From Anaerolineaceae bacterium 46_22 (GTDB taxonomy: Bacteria; Chloroflexota; Anaerolineae; Anaerolineales; Anaerolineaceae), in contig LGHA01000047.1 in the NCBI GenBank assembly GCA_001508595.1, positions 1-8,189 of the forward strand: a DNA stretch of 8,189 nt. Direction: 5' to 3'. The translations under genes and the position numbers were made by a program. This document shows positions 1-6,367 of this stretch, piece by piece; positions within the stretch are counted from its first letter, which is position 1; each line of letters starts with the position of its first letter. The notes under the pieces are model-generated. The model saw only the letters and a list, made by a program, of their open reading frames with translations. It ran no database searches and had not been told where the DNA came from.

Positions 1-20
1 TTATACTTAAGTAAAGGTAC

Positions 21-49
21 TTGTCAGAACAACGGGACACACATAAAAG
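21..49 (+). promoter_or_regulatory. possible promoter of the glycosylase gene
   Basis: TTGTCA at 21-26 (5 of 6 consensus -35 bases) is followed after 17 bases by TAAAAG at 44-49 (4 of 6 -10 bases), ending 27 bases before the ATG at 77. This is pattern matching only. The upstream gene is outside the window, so the glycosylase gene could instead be read from a promoter further upstream. Confidence 0.3.
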
Positions 50-76
50 ATCTGATGTTTTTTAGAGAAATAAGAA

Positions 77-694
77 ATGGGCTATAACTCAAAATCAATT
101 AAAACAAAAGAAGTTCAATTGAACCAACTTGCTCAACAAGTAAAAACCCTGGATACATCGCCGCTTTACCAGGTCCGGATGGAAAACAATTACAAGCCCG
201 TTTTTGGTGAAGGTAATCCCGATGCAACTATCATGTTTATTGGTGAAGCACCAGGCGCTCAAGAAGCAGAAACCGGCAGGCCTTTTGTAGGACGAGCAGG
301 AAAACATCTCGATTCGCTGTTGCACTCGATAGATCTTCAGCGTGATGATGTTTATATAACCAACATCGTCAAAGATCGCCCGCCGGATAATCGCAATCCT
401 CACGTCACAGAAATTGAAATTTATTCACCCTTCTTACGTGAGCAAATTGTAATCATTCAACCAAAAATCATTGCAACCCTGGGTCGATTTGCCATGGAGT
501 TTATTTTTAAGTTATTCCAGCTTCCGTTATATGGGAAGAAAATAGGGGAAATTCACGGAACTGCACTGCATGCCTTCTCGGAATTAGGAGAAACAACAAT
601 CGTTCCTCTTTATCACCCGGCTGCAGTTTTTTACAATAGAAATCTTGAGGCAGTCCTCAAAAGAGATTTTGAGATCTTGAAAAAGCTGTCTTGA
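77..694 (+). CDS. family-4-type uracil-DNA glycosylase lacking all cluster cysteines
   Basis: Predicted cytoplasmic base-excision repair enzyme that removes uracil (from cytosine deamination or dUTP incorporation) from DNA. The 205-residue length is normal for family 4. The family-4 motifs are visible: GEAPG at residues 56-60, GRPFVGRAG at 67-75, TNIVKDRPPDNRNP at 95-108 and the C-terminal HPAA at 180-183. The known family binds a [4Fe-4S] cluster through four cysteines: a C-x2-C before the early P-L, one in the VKCRPP motif and one in the C-x-P-F-L motif. Here those positions read L25, S28, D100 and Y116, and the protein has no cysteine at all. The fold and catalytic motifs seem kept, so this is probably a cluster-free relative rather than a pseudogene. 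The start at 77 is the first one available, because an in-frame stop lies at 71-73. The Shine-Dalgarno signal is weak (AGAG near 64-67). It appears monocistronic. The superfamily call is firm; activity and substrate are inferred. Confidence 0.9.
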   Translation: MGYNSKSIKTKEVQLNQLAQQVKTLDTSPLYQVRMENNYKPVFGEGNPDATIMFIGEAPGAQEAETGRPFVGRAGKHLDSLLHSIDLQRDDVYITNIVKDRPPDNRNPHVTEIEIYSPFLREQIVIIQPKIIATLGRFAMEFIFKLFQLPLYGKKIGEIHGTALHAFSELGETTIVPLYHPAAVFYNRNLEAVLKRDFEILKKLS

Positions 695-743
695 TTAGCC
701 AGATATGTAAAAAAACTAACAAGAAATCCTTAATAGTTCTTCC

Positions 744-772
744 TTGACCACCGATAGATTAGTTGATACACT
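744..772 (+). promoter_or_regulatory. promoter of the 65-residue small-protein gene
   Basis: TTGACC at 744-749 (5 of 6 -35 consensus bases) is followed, after exactly 17 bases, by TACACT at 767-772 (4 of 6 -10 bases). The predicted transcript start is near 779, about 30 bases before the ATG at 812. With the terminator at 1026-1062 this would make the small-protein gene an independent unit. Confidence 0.5.
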
Positions 773-811
773 AAAAATGTGAAAAAACTTTATTAAAGAA
801 AGGATGTAAAA

Positions 812-1009
812 ATGGCTTATTCATTTACGAACTCCAAAGGGAAAACCTATTTCCTTCATCGAAAAGAAGTTAAATCGAAATCTGGAACACGTGATTTATA
901 TTTCTTTGCTGGTGATCTACGACCCGACTTCGCTGTTGACGAAGTTCCCGCAGGAAAACAGGTTGTTGAAATGAAATCCGGTTTACCCGTATTGAAAAAG
1001 GTTGAGTAA
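812..1009 (+). CDS. conserved-looking small protein, function unknown
   Basis: A 65-residue soluble protein. It has no signal peptide, membrane segment, cysteine pair or known catalytic motif. It is basic at the N-terminus (FTNSKGKTYFLHRKE), has an aromatic central strand (DLYFFAGDL, about residues 28-36) and ends with a G-L-P-V-L-K-K tail. The alternation of charged and beta-branched residues suggests a small beta-rich fold. Its style resembles short NSKGK-type proteins common in environmental bacterial genomes, whose function I do not know. Coding status is well supported: AAAGGA (799-804) stands 7 bases before the ATG, a -35/-10 pair lies upstream, and a strong terminator follows the stop by about 16 bases. 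It is convergent with the permease gene and independent of it. Confidence 0.8.
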   Translation: MAYSFTNSKGKTYFLHRKEVKSKSGTRDLYFFAGDLRPDFAVDEVPAGKQVVEMKSGLPVLKKVE

Positions 1010-1025
1010 GTAAAGCCCTGAACTT

Positions 1026-1062
1026 AAAAACACCGCTGCTCGATTTGAGCAGCGGTGTTTTT
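1026..1062. terminator. bidirectional intrinsic terminator
   Basis: Perfect 11-bp stem CACCGCTGCTC (1031-1041) / GAGCAGCGGTG (1047-1057) around the 5-base loop GATTT. It is flanked by AAAAA (1026-1030) and TTTTT (1058-1062), so either strand reads as a GC-rich hairpin followed by a U-run. It ends the small-protein transcript on the plus strand and, about 22 bases beyond the permease stop codon, the sugar importer operon on the minus strand. Confidence 0.93.
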
Positions 1063-1084
1063 GTTAATTAAAGAATTTTCTTAT

Positions 1085-2269
1085 TTATGCTCTTTGTTTT
1101 CTTGTCGCTACATCAAATACCACTGCTGCAACCAACACTGCACCTCTTACAATGTACTGAGTCGAAATATCAATCCCCATTAAGTTCATGCCGTTTGTAA
1201 GTGACATCATTACGATTGCACCAATCAATGAGCCCGTCACCTTTCCGACACCACCCGCTGAAGAAACGCCGCCCACATATGCAGCAGCAATCGCATCCAG
1301 CTCAAAACCTTGACCAGCGGTTGTGGTCGCTGATTGTAAACGTGAAGCAAACAACATGCCTGAAAGGGCTGATAACATTCCCATTGACCCAAAGACCACA
1401 TAAGTGATCTTGCTCACGCTGATGCCGCTTAATTCTGCTGCCTCTGGGTTGCCCCCGACTGCATAAATATGGCGGCCCAAAAAAGTCTGCGTTGTCAAAA
1501 AATGATAAATCAAAGTGACGCTTAATACAATCACTGCTGTCCAGGAAAGTCCGTTATAGCCTGCCAAAACGTATGTCACCGCACCAAGTAAGATGATCGT
1601 AAATATCGTTTTGACAATAAACATGTTCTTGGAAAGAACTTCAAAATCATAAGCCATTTTCTTTTTGCGGCTGCGGATTTCAGAAATAACAAGCAATACA
1701 GCACCGATGATACCAAGCAATAAGGTTAATTTATGCGTTCCGGGAAGAAATCCTTCGAGCGGAAGGTCTGGGATATAACCGTTTCCAATCGCATTAAATG
1801 TATCATTTGGGATCACAATTGTTCCGGTCTTTAAAGTCGCCCTCAGAAGCGCACCGCGGTAAATTAACCAACCTGCCAGGGTCGCCACAAAAGAAGGAAT
1901 ACCAAACTTTGCAATGGTAACTGCGGCTATCAATCCTGCAGCGACCCCAAAGATCAGGACAAGTGGAATAACAAGCAAAACAGGTAAATTCCAGGATGTC
2001 AATGCAATTGCTGCTAAAGCGCCCAGGAAACCTGCCAAATAGCCAACCGAGAGATCGATATGACGGATGACAATAACCAGGGTCATGCCGATAGCTAATA
2101 CGGCAATGTAACCCATTTGATTCATCAAATTACTGATATTACGAGATGAAATAAAAATCCCATCAGTCGCTATGGTAAAGAATGCCATAATTACAAATAA
2201 GGCGATGTACATACCATAATCACGGATATTCTTTTTTAGTAGTGTTAGAAATTCTTTGAAAAATGACAT
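1085..2269 (-). CDS. gguB: sugar ABC importer permease (GguB/XylH type)
   Basis: Inner-membrane channel subunit of a CUT2-class monosaccharide importer; it would work as a dimer with the two-cassette ATPase encoded just upstream. The protein is 394 residues, close to E. coli XylH and Agrobacterium GguB. It is strongly hydrophobic with many membrane segments (the first at about residues 19-39). DLSVG follows at 72-76, and a cytoplasmic coupling loop GRHIYAVGGNPEAAELSGI at 265-283 is typical of the family. A charged loop (IRSRKKK, 198-204) splits the two halves, as in XylH-like rather than RbsC-like permeases. A start 24 bases further up (2293, residues MLRCEGKK) is possible, but GAGGG at 2277-2281, overlapping the ATPase stop, lies 7 bases before the ATG at 2269, which favours this shorter form. 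The gene starts 10 bases after the ATPase stop, which suggests translational coupling. The exact sugar (xylose, glucose, galactose or arabinose) cannot be read from the permease. Confidence 0.9.
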   Translation of the reverse strand: MSFFKEFLTLLKKNIRDYGMYIALFVIMAFFTIATDGIFISSRNISNLMNQMGYIAVLAIGMTLVIVIRHIDLSVGYLAGFLGALAAIALTSWNLPVLLVIPLVLIFGVAAGLIAAVTIAKFGIPSFVATLAGWLIYRGALLRATLKTGTIVIPNDTFNAIGNGYIPDLPLEGFLPGTHKLTLLLGIIGAVLLVISEIRSRKKKMAYDFEVLSKNMFIVKTIFTIILLGAVTYVLAGYNGLSWTAVIVLSVTLIYHFLTTQTFLGRHIYAVGGNPEAAELSGISVSKITYVVFGSMGMLSALSGMLFASRLQSATTTAGQGFELDAIAAAYVGGVSSAGGVGKVTGSLIGAIVMMSLTNGMNLMGIDISTQYIVRGAVLVAAVVFDVATRKQRA

Positions 2270-2279
2270 TTTTTTACCC

Positions 2280-3800
2280 TCACATCGTAGCATATCGCAT
2301 TACAATTTCCTGGTCAGCGTCTTCGGTCGATAACTCTCCTGTTATCTTTCCATCAGAAACAACGTAGATACGGTCAGTCATACCCAATATCTCTGGTAAT
2401 TCAGAAGATATCATGATAATGCTCATACCTTGTTCAACCAGCTTGTTCATAATCGTAAATATTTCAAATTTTGCGCCAACATCTATTCCACGTGTTGGCT
2501 CATCAAGGATCATAATATCAGGGCTTACATATAACCATTTCGCCAAAGATACTTTCTGCTGATTACCGCCGCTTAAATAAAGCACCTTTTGTTCAATACT
2601 TGGCGTCTTTATACCAAGCGAATCGGTATATTCTCTTGCATCCTTGATCTCAGCATTGGCATCAATAACACCATACTTAAGAATTCTCTTTAAGTTGGCA
2701 ATCGTGATATTGGATTTTACATCCTGTATCAGGATCAAACCATCACCCTTGCGATCCTCAGTGACATAAGCCAAACCGGCTTTAATCGCTTTTTCAGGAT
2801 GATTGAATTTAACAGGTTCACCCCCAATGAGCATCTCACCATCTATCCGATAATTATCCGGGTTTCCGAATAGACTTAATGCCAGTTCTGTCCGGCCAGC
2901 ACCCATTAATCCCGTAATGCCAAGGACCTCCCCCTTTCTCAACTCAAGATTTACATCCTTTAGGATTTGCCTCTCACGAGCCGGGTCGTAGGCATTCCAG
3001 TTTCTAACTTCGAAAACGACCTGGTCTGACTTCTTCTTTTTCCGTTCAGGATAAATATTCTCGATAGCACGGCCGACCATGTGCTTTATCAGAACATTCT
3101 CATTAACCTCACCATTATGAGCATCCAATGTTACGATACTTGCACCATCACGTAAAACGGTAACTTTATCAGCTATCGCAATTACCTCTTGTAGTTTATG
3201 AGAAATTAATATTGAGGTTACGCCCTGTTCTTTTAATTCTCTCAGTAAATCAAGCAAGTTGTCACTATCTGACTCATTTAAAGCAGACGTAGGTTCATCT
3301 AAAACCAATAGTTTTGCATCGCGGCTCAAGGCTTTTGCAATTTCGACCAGTTGTTGTTTGCCAATGCCCAATTGCTTTACCGGTGTTGATGGATTTACAT
3401 CTAAACGGACTTTTTTAAGAATTTCCACCGTCTGTTTTATCGTTTCATTGATATCAACATTAATACCTTTGCAAATCTCATGACCCAAAAATACGTTTTC
3501 ATAAACGGTCATTTCTGGTACAAGTGCTAATTCCTGGTAAATGACTGCGATACCTGCTTGTTCACTGTCCCGTGTACTCTTAAAATCTTGAAGCTTATCT
3601 TCAAAATAAATTTCTCCATCGTAAGATCCATACGGATGCACACCGCTCAACACCTTCATTAAAGTCGATTTGCCTGCACCATTTTCTCCCACAAGACAAT
3701 GAATTTTTTGGCGCTCCACTTTAAAACTAACATTATCGAGTGCTTTTACACCTGGAAATTCTTTGGTGATGTTCTTCATTTCAAGAATTGGAACACTCAT
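2280..3800 (-). CDS. gguA: sugar ABC importer ATPase, two cassettes (GguA/XylG type)
   Basis: Cytoplasmic ATPase that powers the importer; 506 residues with two fused nucleotide-binding domains, the usual CUT2 layout. Cassette 1: Walker A GENGAGKST at 38-46, Q-loop near 87-92, signature-like LGIGKQQ at 144-150, Walker B LLVLDE at 164-169 and switch histidine H201. Cassette 2: degenerate Walker A GLMGAGRTE at 297-305 with arginine where lysine is expected, canonical signature LSGGNQQ at 409-415 and Walker B IMILDE at 429-434. The weak second Walker A is normal for RbsA/XylG/GguA proteins, so it is not a defect. An upstream TTG in frame (3836) would add 12 residues, but GGAG sits 5 bases before the ATG at 3800, so I chose that start. 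The gene lies 100 bases after the binding-protein gene, with a hairpin between them, and is tightly linked to the permease gene. The gguA assignment rests on the ChvE-like binding protein; xylG is the alternative. Confidence 0.93.
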   Translation of the reverse strand: MSVPILEMKNITKEFPGVKALDNVSFKVERQKIHCLVGENGAGKSTLMKVLSGVHPYGSYDGEIYFEDKLQDFKSTRDSEQAGIAVIYQELALVPEMTVYENVFLGHEICKGINVDINETIKQTVEILKKVRLDVNPSTPVKQLGIGKQQLVEIAKALSRDAKLLVLDEPTSALNESDSDNLLDLLRELKEQGVTSILISHKLQEVIAIADKVTVLRDGASIVTLDAHNGEVNENVLIKHMVGRAIENIYPERKKKKSDQVVFEVRNWNAYDPARERQILKDVNLELRKGEVLGITGLMGAGRTELALSLFGNPDNYRIDGEMLIGGEPVKFNHPEKAIKAGLAYVTEDRKGDGLILIQDVKSNITIANLKRILKYGVIDANAEIKDAREYTDSLGIKTPSIEQKVLYLSGGNQQKVSLAKWLYVSPDIMILDEPTRGIDVGAKFEIFTIMNKLVEQGMSIIMISSELPEILGMTDRIYVVSDGKITGELSTEDADQEIVMRYATM

Positions 3801-3840
3801 CTTCACTCCAAAATAATAAAAATCAAATAAATCCAAATTT

Positions 3841-3874
3841 GGGATAGTGATGGTAATAATATCATCACTATCCC
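3841..3874 (-). terminator. intercistronic hairpin, partial terminator or mRNA stabiliser
   Basis: Perfect 12-bp inverted repeat GGGATAGTGATG (3841-3852) / CATCACTATCCC (3863-3874) around a 10-base AT-rich loop, between the binding-protein stop and the ATPase start. In the operon direction only a broken AT-rich tract follows (AAATTTGGATTTATTTG), not a clean U-run. It is therefore more likely a leaky terminator, or a 3' end that protects the binding-protein mRNA, than a full stop. Such elements between binding-protein and membrane-component genes are known in other importers (for example malE-malF) and give excess binding protein. Confidence 0.7.
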
Positions 3875-3900
3875 TTTACTTTATCTAAATTTTCACAAAC

Positions 3901-6087
3901 TTAATCAAGTCCTGTGAATTCACTGGCATCCCAGTAACCGGAGTCAATGATCGCTTCAACGACATTATCCTGATCAACCGAAATAACTTCGGATTGTTTG
4001 GCGGGAACCATGATCACACCATTGTCATACTCACCGGTGGTCTCAACGGTTTCACCCAGGACGACTGAAATCGCCATAGCAATTGCGTCATCGACCAGGT
4101 TTCGAACGTCCTTCAGAACGGTCATGGACTGCTTGCCGTCAATAATATATTGAACTGAGGCAATCTCAGCATCCTGGCCGGTCACCACGTAGCTGGTGAT
4201 ATCGGTGTCTGCGCCAAATGCATCTGCAATCGCCCGTGCGGTGCCATCGTTTGGTGCAAGGATGAACACATCACCCTTATCCTCTACAGAAGCAGCGGTC
4301 AGGTTCGCTTCAGCAAGGCTCTTGGCATCATCAAAGTCCCAGTTGGTTGTTACCTGGCTGATAATCTGTCCCATCTCATCTCGGGTCAATTCAGCCTTGT
4401 CCTGCAAATCAACAGCAGCGCTAGAATTTACAATGTAAAAGGTGCCGTCTGCAATCTTTGGCTGTAAAACGTTCCAGGCGCCTTCAAAGAACAGGAAAGC
4501 GTTATTGTCAGTCGCAGCACCTGCATACAGGTACAGCGGGTTGCCTTCGCCTTCAGCTTTGTCCACCAGGTATTGTGCCTGGGCTTCACCAACGGCGACA
4601 CTGTCGAAGGTCACATAATAATCCACAGCATCGGTATCTGTGATCAAGCGGTCATAGGAAATGATGGTCACGCCTGCTTCACGTGCGGCTTCTGCGGATG
4701 CGGCTGCAGCGGCGCTGTCATGAGGGCAAAGGATGATAACTTCGACACCCTTGGTGATCAAAGCTTCAACATTCGCTTTTTCCTGTGAGGGATCTGCCTG
4801 GCTGAACAGGATCTCAACATCATAACCAGCTTCGTTGAGTTTTGCTTCAAAACGTGTCTGATCCTGGATCCAGCGGGGTTCGTCCTTCGTGGGGAGTACA
4901 ATGCCCACAGATAGTTCAGCGGGGGCTTCTGGTTCTTCTGCAATGCCTTCTAAACCTGTGAACTCACTAGCATCCCAGTAACCGGAGTCAATGATCACTT
5001 CAACGACATTATCCTGGTCAACAGAAATAACTTCAGATTGTTTGGCGGGAACCATGATCACACCATTGTCATACTCACCGGTGGTCTCAACGGTTTCACC
5101 CTTTACGACTGAAATCGCCATAGCAATTGCGTCATCTACCAGGTTTCGAACGTCCTTCAGAACGGTCATGGACTGCTTGCCGTCAATAATGTATTGAACG
5201 GAGGCAATCTCAGCATCCTGCCCGGTCACCACGTAGCTGGAGATATCGGTGTCAGCGCCAAACGCATCTGCAATCGCCCGTGCGGTGCCATCGTTTGGAG
5301 CAAGGATAAACACATCGCCCTTATCCTCTGCAGAAGCAGCAGTCAGGTTCGCTTCAGCAAGGCTCTTGGCATCATCAAAGTCCCAGTTGGTTGTCACCTG
5401 GCCGATAATTTGTCCCATTTCATCTCGGGTCAATTCAGCTTTATCCTGCAAATCAATAGCCGCGCTTGAATTTACAATGTAGAAGGTGCCGTCTGCGATT
5501 TTTGGTTGCAAAACGTTCCAGGCGCCTTCAAAGAACAGGAAAGCATTGTTGTCGGTCGCAGCACCTGCATACAGATACAGCGGGTTGCCTTCGCCTTCAG
5601 CTTTGTCCACCAGGTATTGTGCCTGGGCTTCACCAACAGCAACACTGTCGAAGGTCACATAATAATCCACAGCATCGGTGTCCGTAATCAGGCGGTCATA
5701 GGAAATGATCGTCACGCCTGCTTCACGTGCGGCTTCTGCTGATGCAGCTGCTGCAGCGCTATCATGCGGGCAAAGGATGATAACTTCGACACCTTTGGTA
5801 ATCAAAGATTCAACATTTGCCTTTTCCTGTGAGGGATCTGCCTGGCTGAACAGGATCTCAACATCATAACCAGCCTCGTTGAGTTTTGCCTCAAACCGAG
5901 TCTGGTCCTGTATCCAGCGTGGTTCGTCTTTCGTGGGAAGTACAATGCCCACAGCCAGCTCCGAAGGTTCGCTGGGTTCCTCGCCAACTGGCGGTTCGGC
6001 AGGTTCCTCTTCCTTGGGCGTACAGGCTGCGAATACCATAGAGAAAACTAACAACAAACTAAACAAAATTAACGATTTTTTCTTCAT
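3901..6087 (-). CDS. tandem double-domain sugar-binding lipoprotein (ChvE type x2)
   Basis: Extracytoplasmic substrate-binding protein of the importer. The N-terminus MKKKSLILF...FAAC is a lipoprotein signal with the lipid-bearing cysteine at 22, followed by an acidic, proline-rich tether (about 23-43). Two complete type-I periplasmic-binding folds follow, at about residues 44-380 and 392-728, joined by an 11-residue linker (381-391). A single domain plus signal would be about 380 residues, the family norm, so this 728-residue protein is a doubled form. By hand alignment the copies differ at about 9 of 337 residues. Both keep the ChvE/XylF-like motifs PRWIQDQ, SYDRLI, TDNNAF, PNDGTA and TGQDAE, including the likely ligand-contacting R, D and N residues, so both should bind sugar. 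Ligand: a monosaccharide such as xylose, glucose or galactose (inferred from the ChvE resemblance). The SD AAGGAGAT (at about 6096-6103) sits properly before the ATG. First gene of the operon. Confidence 0.93.
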   Translation of the reverse strand: MKKKSLILFSLLLVFSMVFAACTPKEEEPAEPPVGEEPSEPSELAVGIVLPTKDEPRWIQDQTRFEAKLNEAGYDVEILFSQADPSQEKANVESLITKGVEVIILCPHDSAAAAASAEAAREAGVTIISYDRLITDTDAVDYYVTFDSVAVGEAQAQYLVDKAEGEGNPLYLYAGAATDNNAFLFFEGAWNVLQPKIADGTFYIVNSSAAIDLQDKAELTRDEMGQIIGQVTTNWDFDDAKSLAEANLTAASAEDKGDVFILAPNDGTARAIADAFGADTDISSYVVTGQDAEIASVQYIIDGKQSMTVLKDVRNLVDDAIAMAISVVKGETVETTGEYDNGVIMVPAKQSEVISVDQDNVVEVIIDSGYWDASEFTGLEGIAEEPEAPAELSVGIVLPTKDEPRWIQDQTRFEAKLNEAGYDVEILFSQADPSQEKANVEALITKGVEVIILCPHDSAAAAASAEAAREAGVTIISYDRLITDTDAVDYYVTFDSVAVGEAQAQYLVDKAEGEGNPLYLYAGAATDNNAFLFFEGAWNVLQPKIADGTFYIVNSSAAVDLQDKAELTRDEMGQIISQVTTNWDFDDAKSLAEANLTAASVEDKGDVFILAPNDGTARAIADAFGADTDITSYVVTGQDAEIASVQYIIDGKQSMTVLKDVRNLVDDAIAMAISVVLGETVETTGEYDNGVIMVPAKQSEVISVDQDNVVEAIIDSGYWDASEFTGLD
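3904..4914 (-). repeat. direct repeat, copy encoding the C-terminal binding domain
   Basis: This 1011-base stretch aligns without gaps to 4948-5958 at a constant offset of 1044 bases (348 codons). By eye I counted about 67 mismatches over 981 aligned bases, or about 93% identity. Most mismatches are at silent codon positions. It encodes residues 392-728 of the binding protein. Confidence 0.95.
4948..5958 (-). repeat. direct repeat, copy encoding the N-terminal binding domain
   Basis: Partner of the repeat at 3904-4914; it encodes residues 44-380. The 33 bases between the copies encode the linker GIAEEPEAPAE, which resembles the acidic/proline tether after the lipid cysteine. This suggests fusion of two whole lipoprotein genes with loss of the second signal peptide. 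Confidence 0.95.
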
Positions 6088-6236
6088 TTTCTTATCTCCT
6101 TATAGTGATTGGGGTTTTTCCAAGCTAAAATTTATATCTAATGAACCTCCTTACTTCCACATGAGCAGCCTCATATCCTTTATATGAAAGTCTCAATCAG
6201 GCTTATTCTGCCAGTTATTCACCGACATTAATCAAT

Positions 6237-6265
6237 TTTATCTTAACCTTTTGTTAAACTGTTAA
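6237..6265 (-). promoter_or_regulatory. probable promoter of the sugar importer operon
   Basis: On the minus strand, TTAACA (6265-6260; 5 of 6 -35 bases) is followed after exactly 17 bases by GATAAA (6242-6237; 4 of 6 -10 bases). The predicted start is near 6230, giving a leader of roughly 140 bases before the ATG at 6087. The triple half-site at 6274-6304 lies immediately upstream of the -35, where an activator would sit. A second TTAACA at 6257-6252 makes the exact -35 uncertain. Confidence 0.45.
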
Positions 6266-6273
6266 AAGACTTT

Positions 6274-6305
6274 CCCCTATTGGCTATAGGGGGAAATCCC
6301 CTATA
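6274..6305. promoter_or_regulatory. triple half-site operator in the divergent region
   Basis: Three copies of one heptamer in alternating orientation: CCCCTAT (6274-6280), ATAGGGG (6286-6292) and CCCCTAT (6298-6304, extended by A at 6305). Five-base spacers (TGGCT and GAAAT) separate them, giving an exact 12-base period. Each adjacent pair is a perfect inverted repeat; the second pair extends to 8-bp arms. No U-run follows on either strand, so it is not a terminator. Lying between divergent importer and response-regulator genes, it is the best candidate operator for that regulator, whose LuxR-type domain belongs to a class that binds inverted heptamers. The regulator assignment is inference. 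Confidence 0.65.
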
Positions 6306-6351
6306 TTAATTGAGAAAAATTATTGCAACTTGTCGTTTTACTTTGCGTGGA

Positions 6352-6360
6352 TGTTATAAT
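6352..6360 (+). promoter_or_regulatory. extended -10 promoter of the response regulator gene
   Basis: TGTTATAAT contains a perfect -10 hexamer (6355-6360) with the upstream TG of an extended -10; no good -35 is seen at 16-18 bases. Transcription would start 7-8 bases downstream, at about the ATG at 6368, so the mRNA would have essentially no leader. There is no Shine-Dalgarno sequence in the 7 bases between the hexamer and the ATG. Confidence 0.6.
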
Positions 6361-6367
6361 GAATCTT

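Noticed and set aside
95..403. Minus-strand open frame of 102 codons inside the glycosylase gene
   Set aside because: It lies wholly opposite a well-supported enzyme gene, has no ribosome binding site and shows no recognisable domain.
1201..1407. Plus-strand open frame within the permease gene
   Set aside because: Antisense to a conserved membrane protein; histidine/proline/lysine-rich composition typical of a shadow frame.
2270..2293. Longer permease start at 2293
   Set aside because: It would overlap the ATPase gene by 14 bases and add MLRCEGKK, which is not family-like; the GAGGG at 2277-2281 is correctly placed for the ATG at 2269.
3259..3483. Plus-strand open frame within the ATPase gene
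   Set aside because: Antisense to the conserved first cassette including Walker B; no ribosome binding site.
2280..3800. Second Walker A with arginine instead of lysine, read as an inactivating mutation
   Set aside because: A degenerate second Walker A is normal in RbsA/XylG/GguA-type two-cassette ATPases.
3801..3836. Longer ATPase start (TTG at 3836)
   Set aside because: It adds 12 residues with no family resemblance; the GGAG before the ATG at 3800 and the family's usual N-terminus favour the shorter form.
4196..5742. Several plus-strand open frames across the binding-protein gene, some in near-identical pairs
   Set aside because: They pair only because the underlying domain is duplicated. 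They are antisense shadows of the codon pattern, rich in S, R and C, with no start signals.
6274..6305. The CCCCTAT inverted repeats as an intrinsic terminator
   Set aside because: Short 7-8 bp stems with no U-run on either strand, placed between divergent genes where no transcript needs ending.
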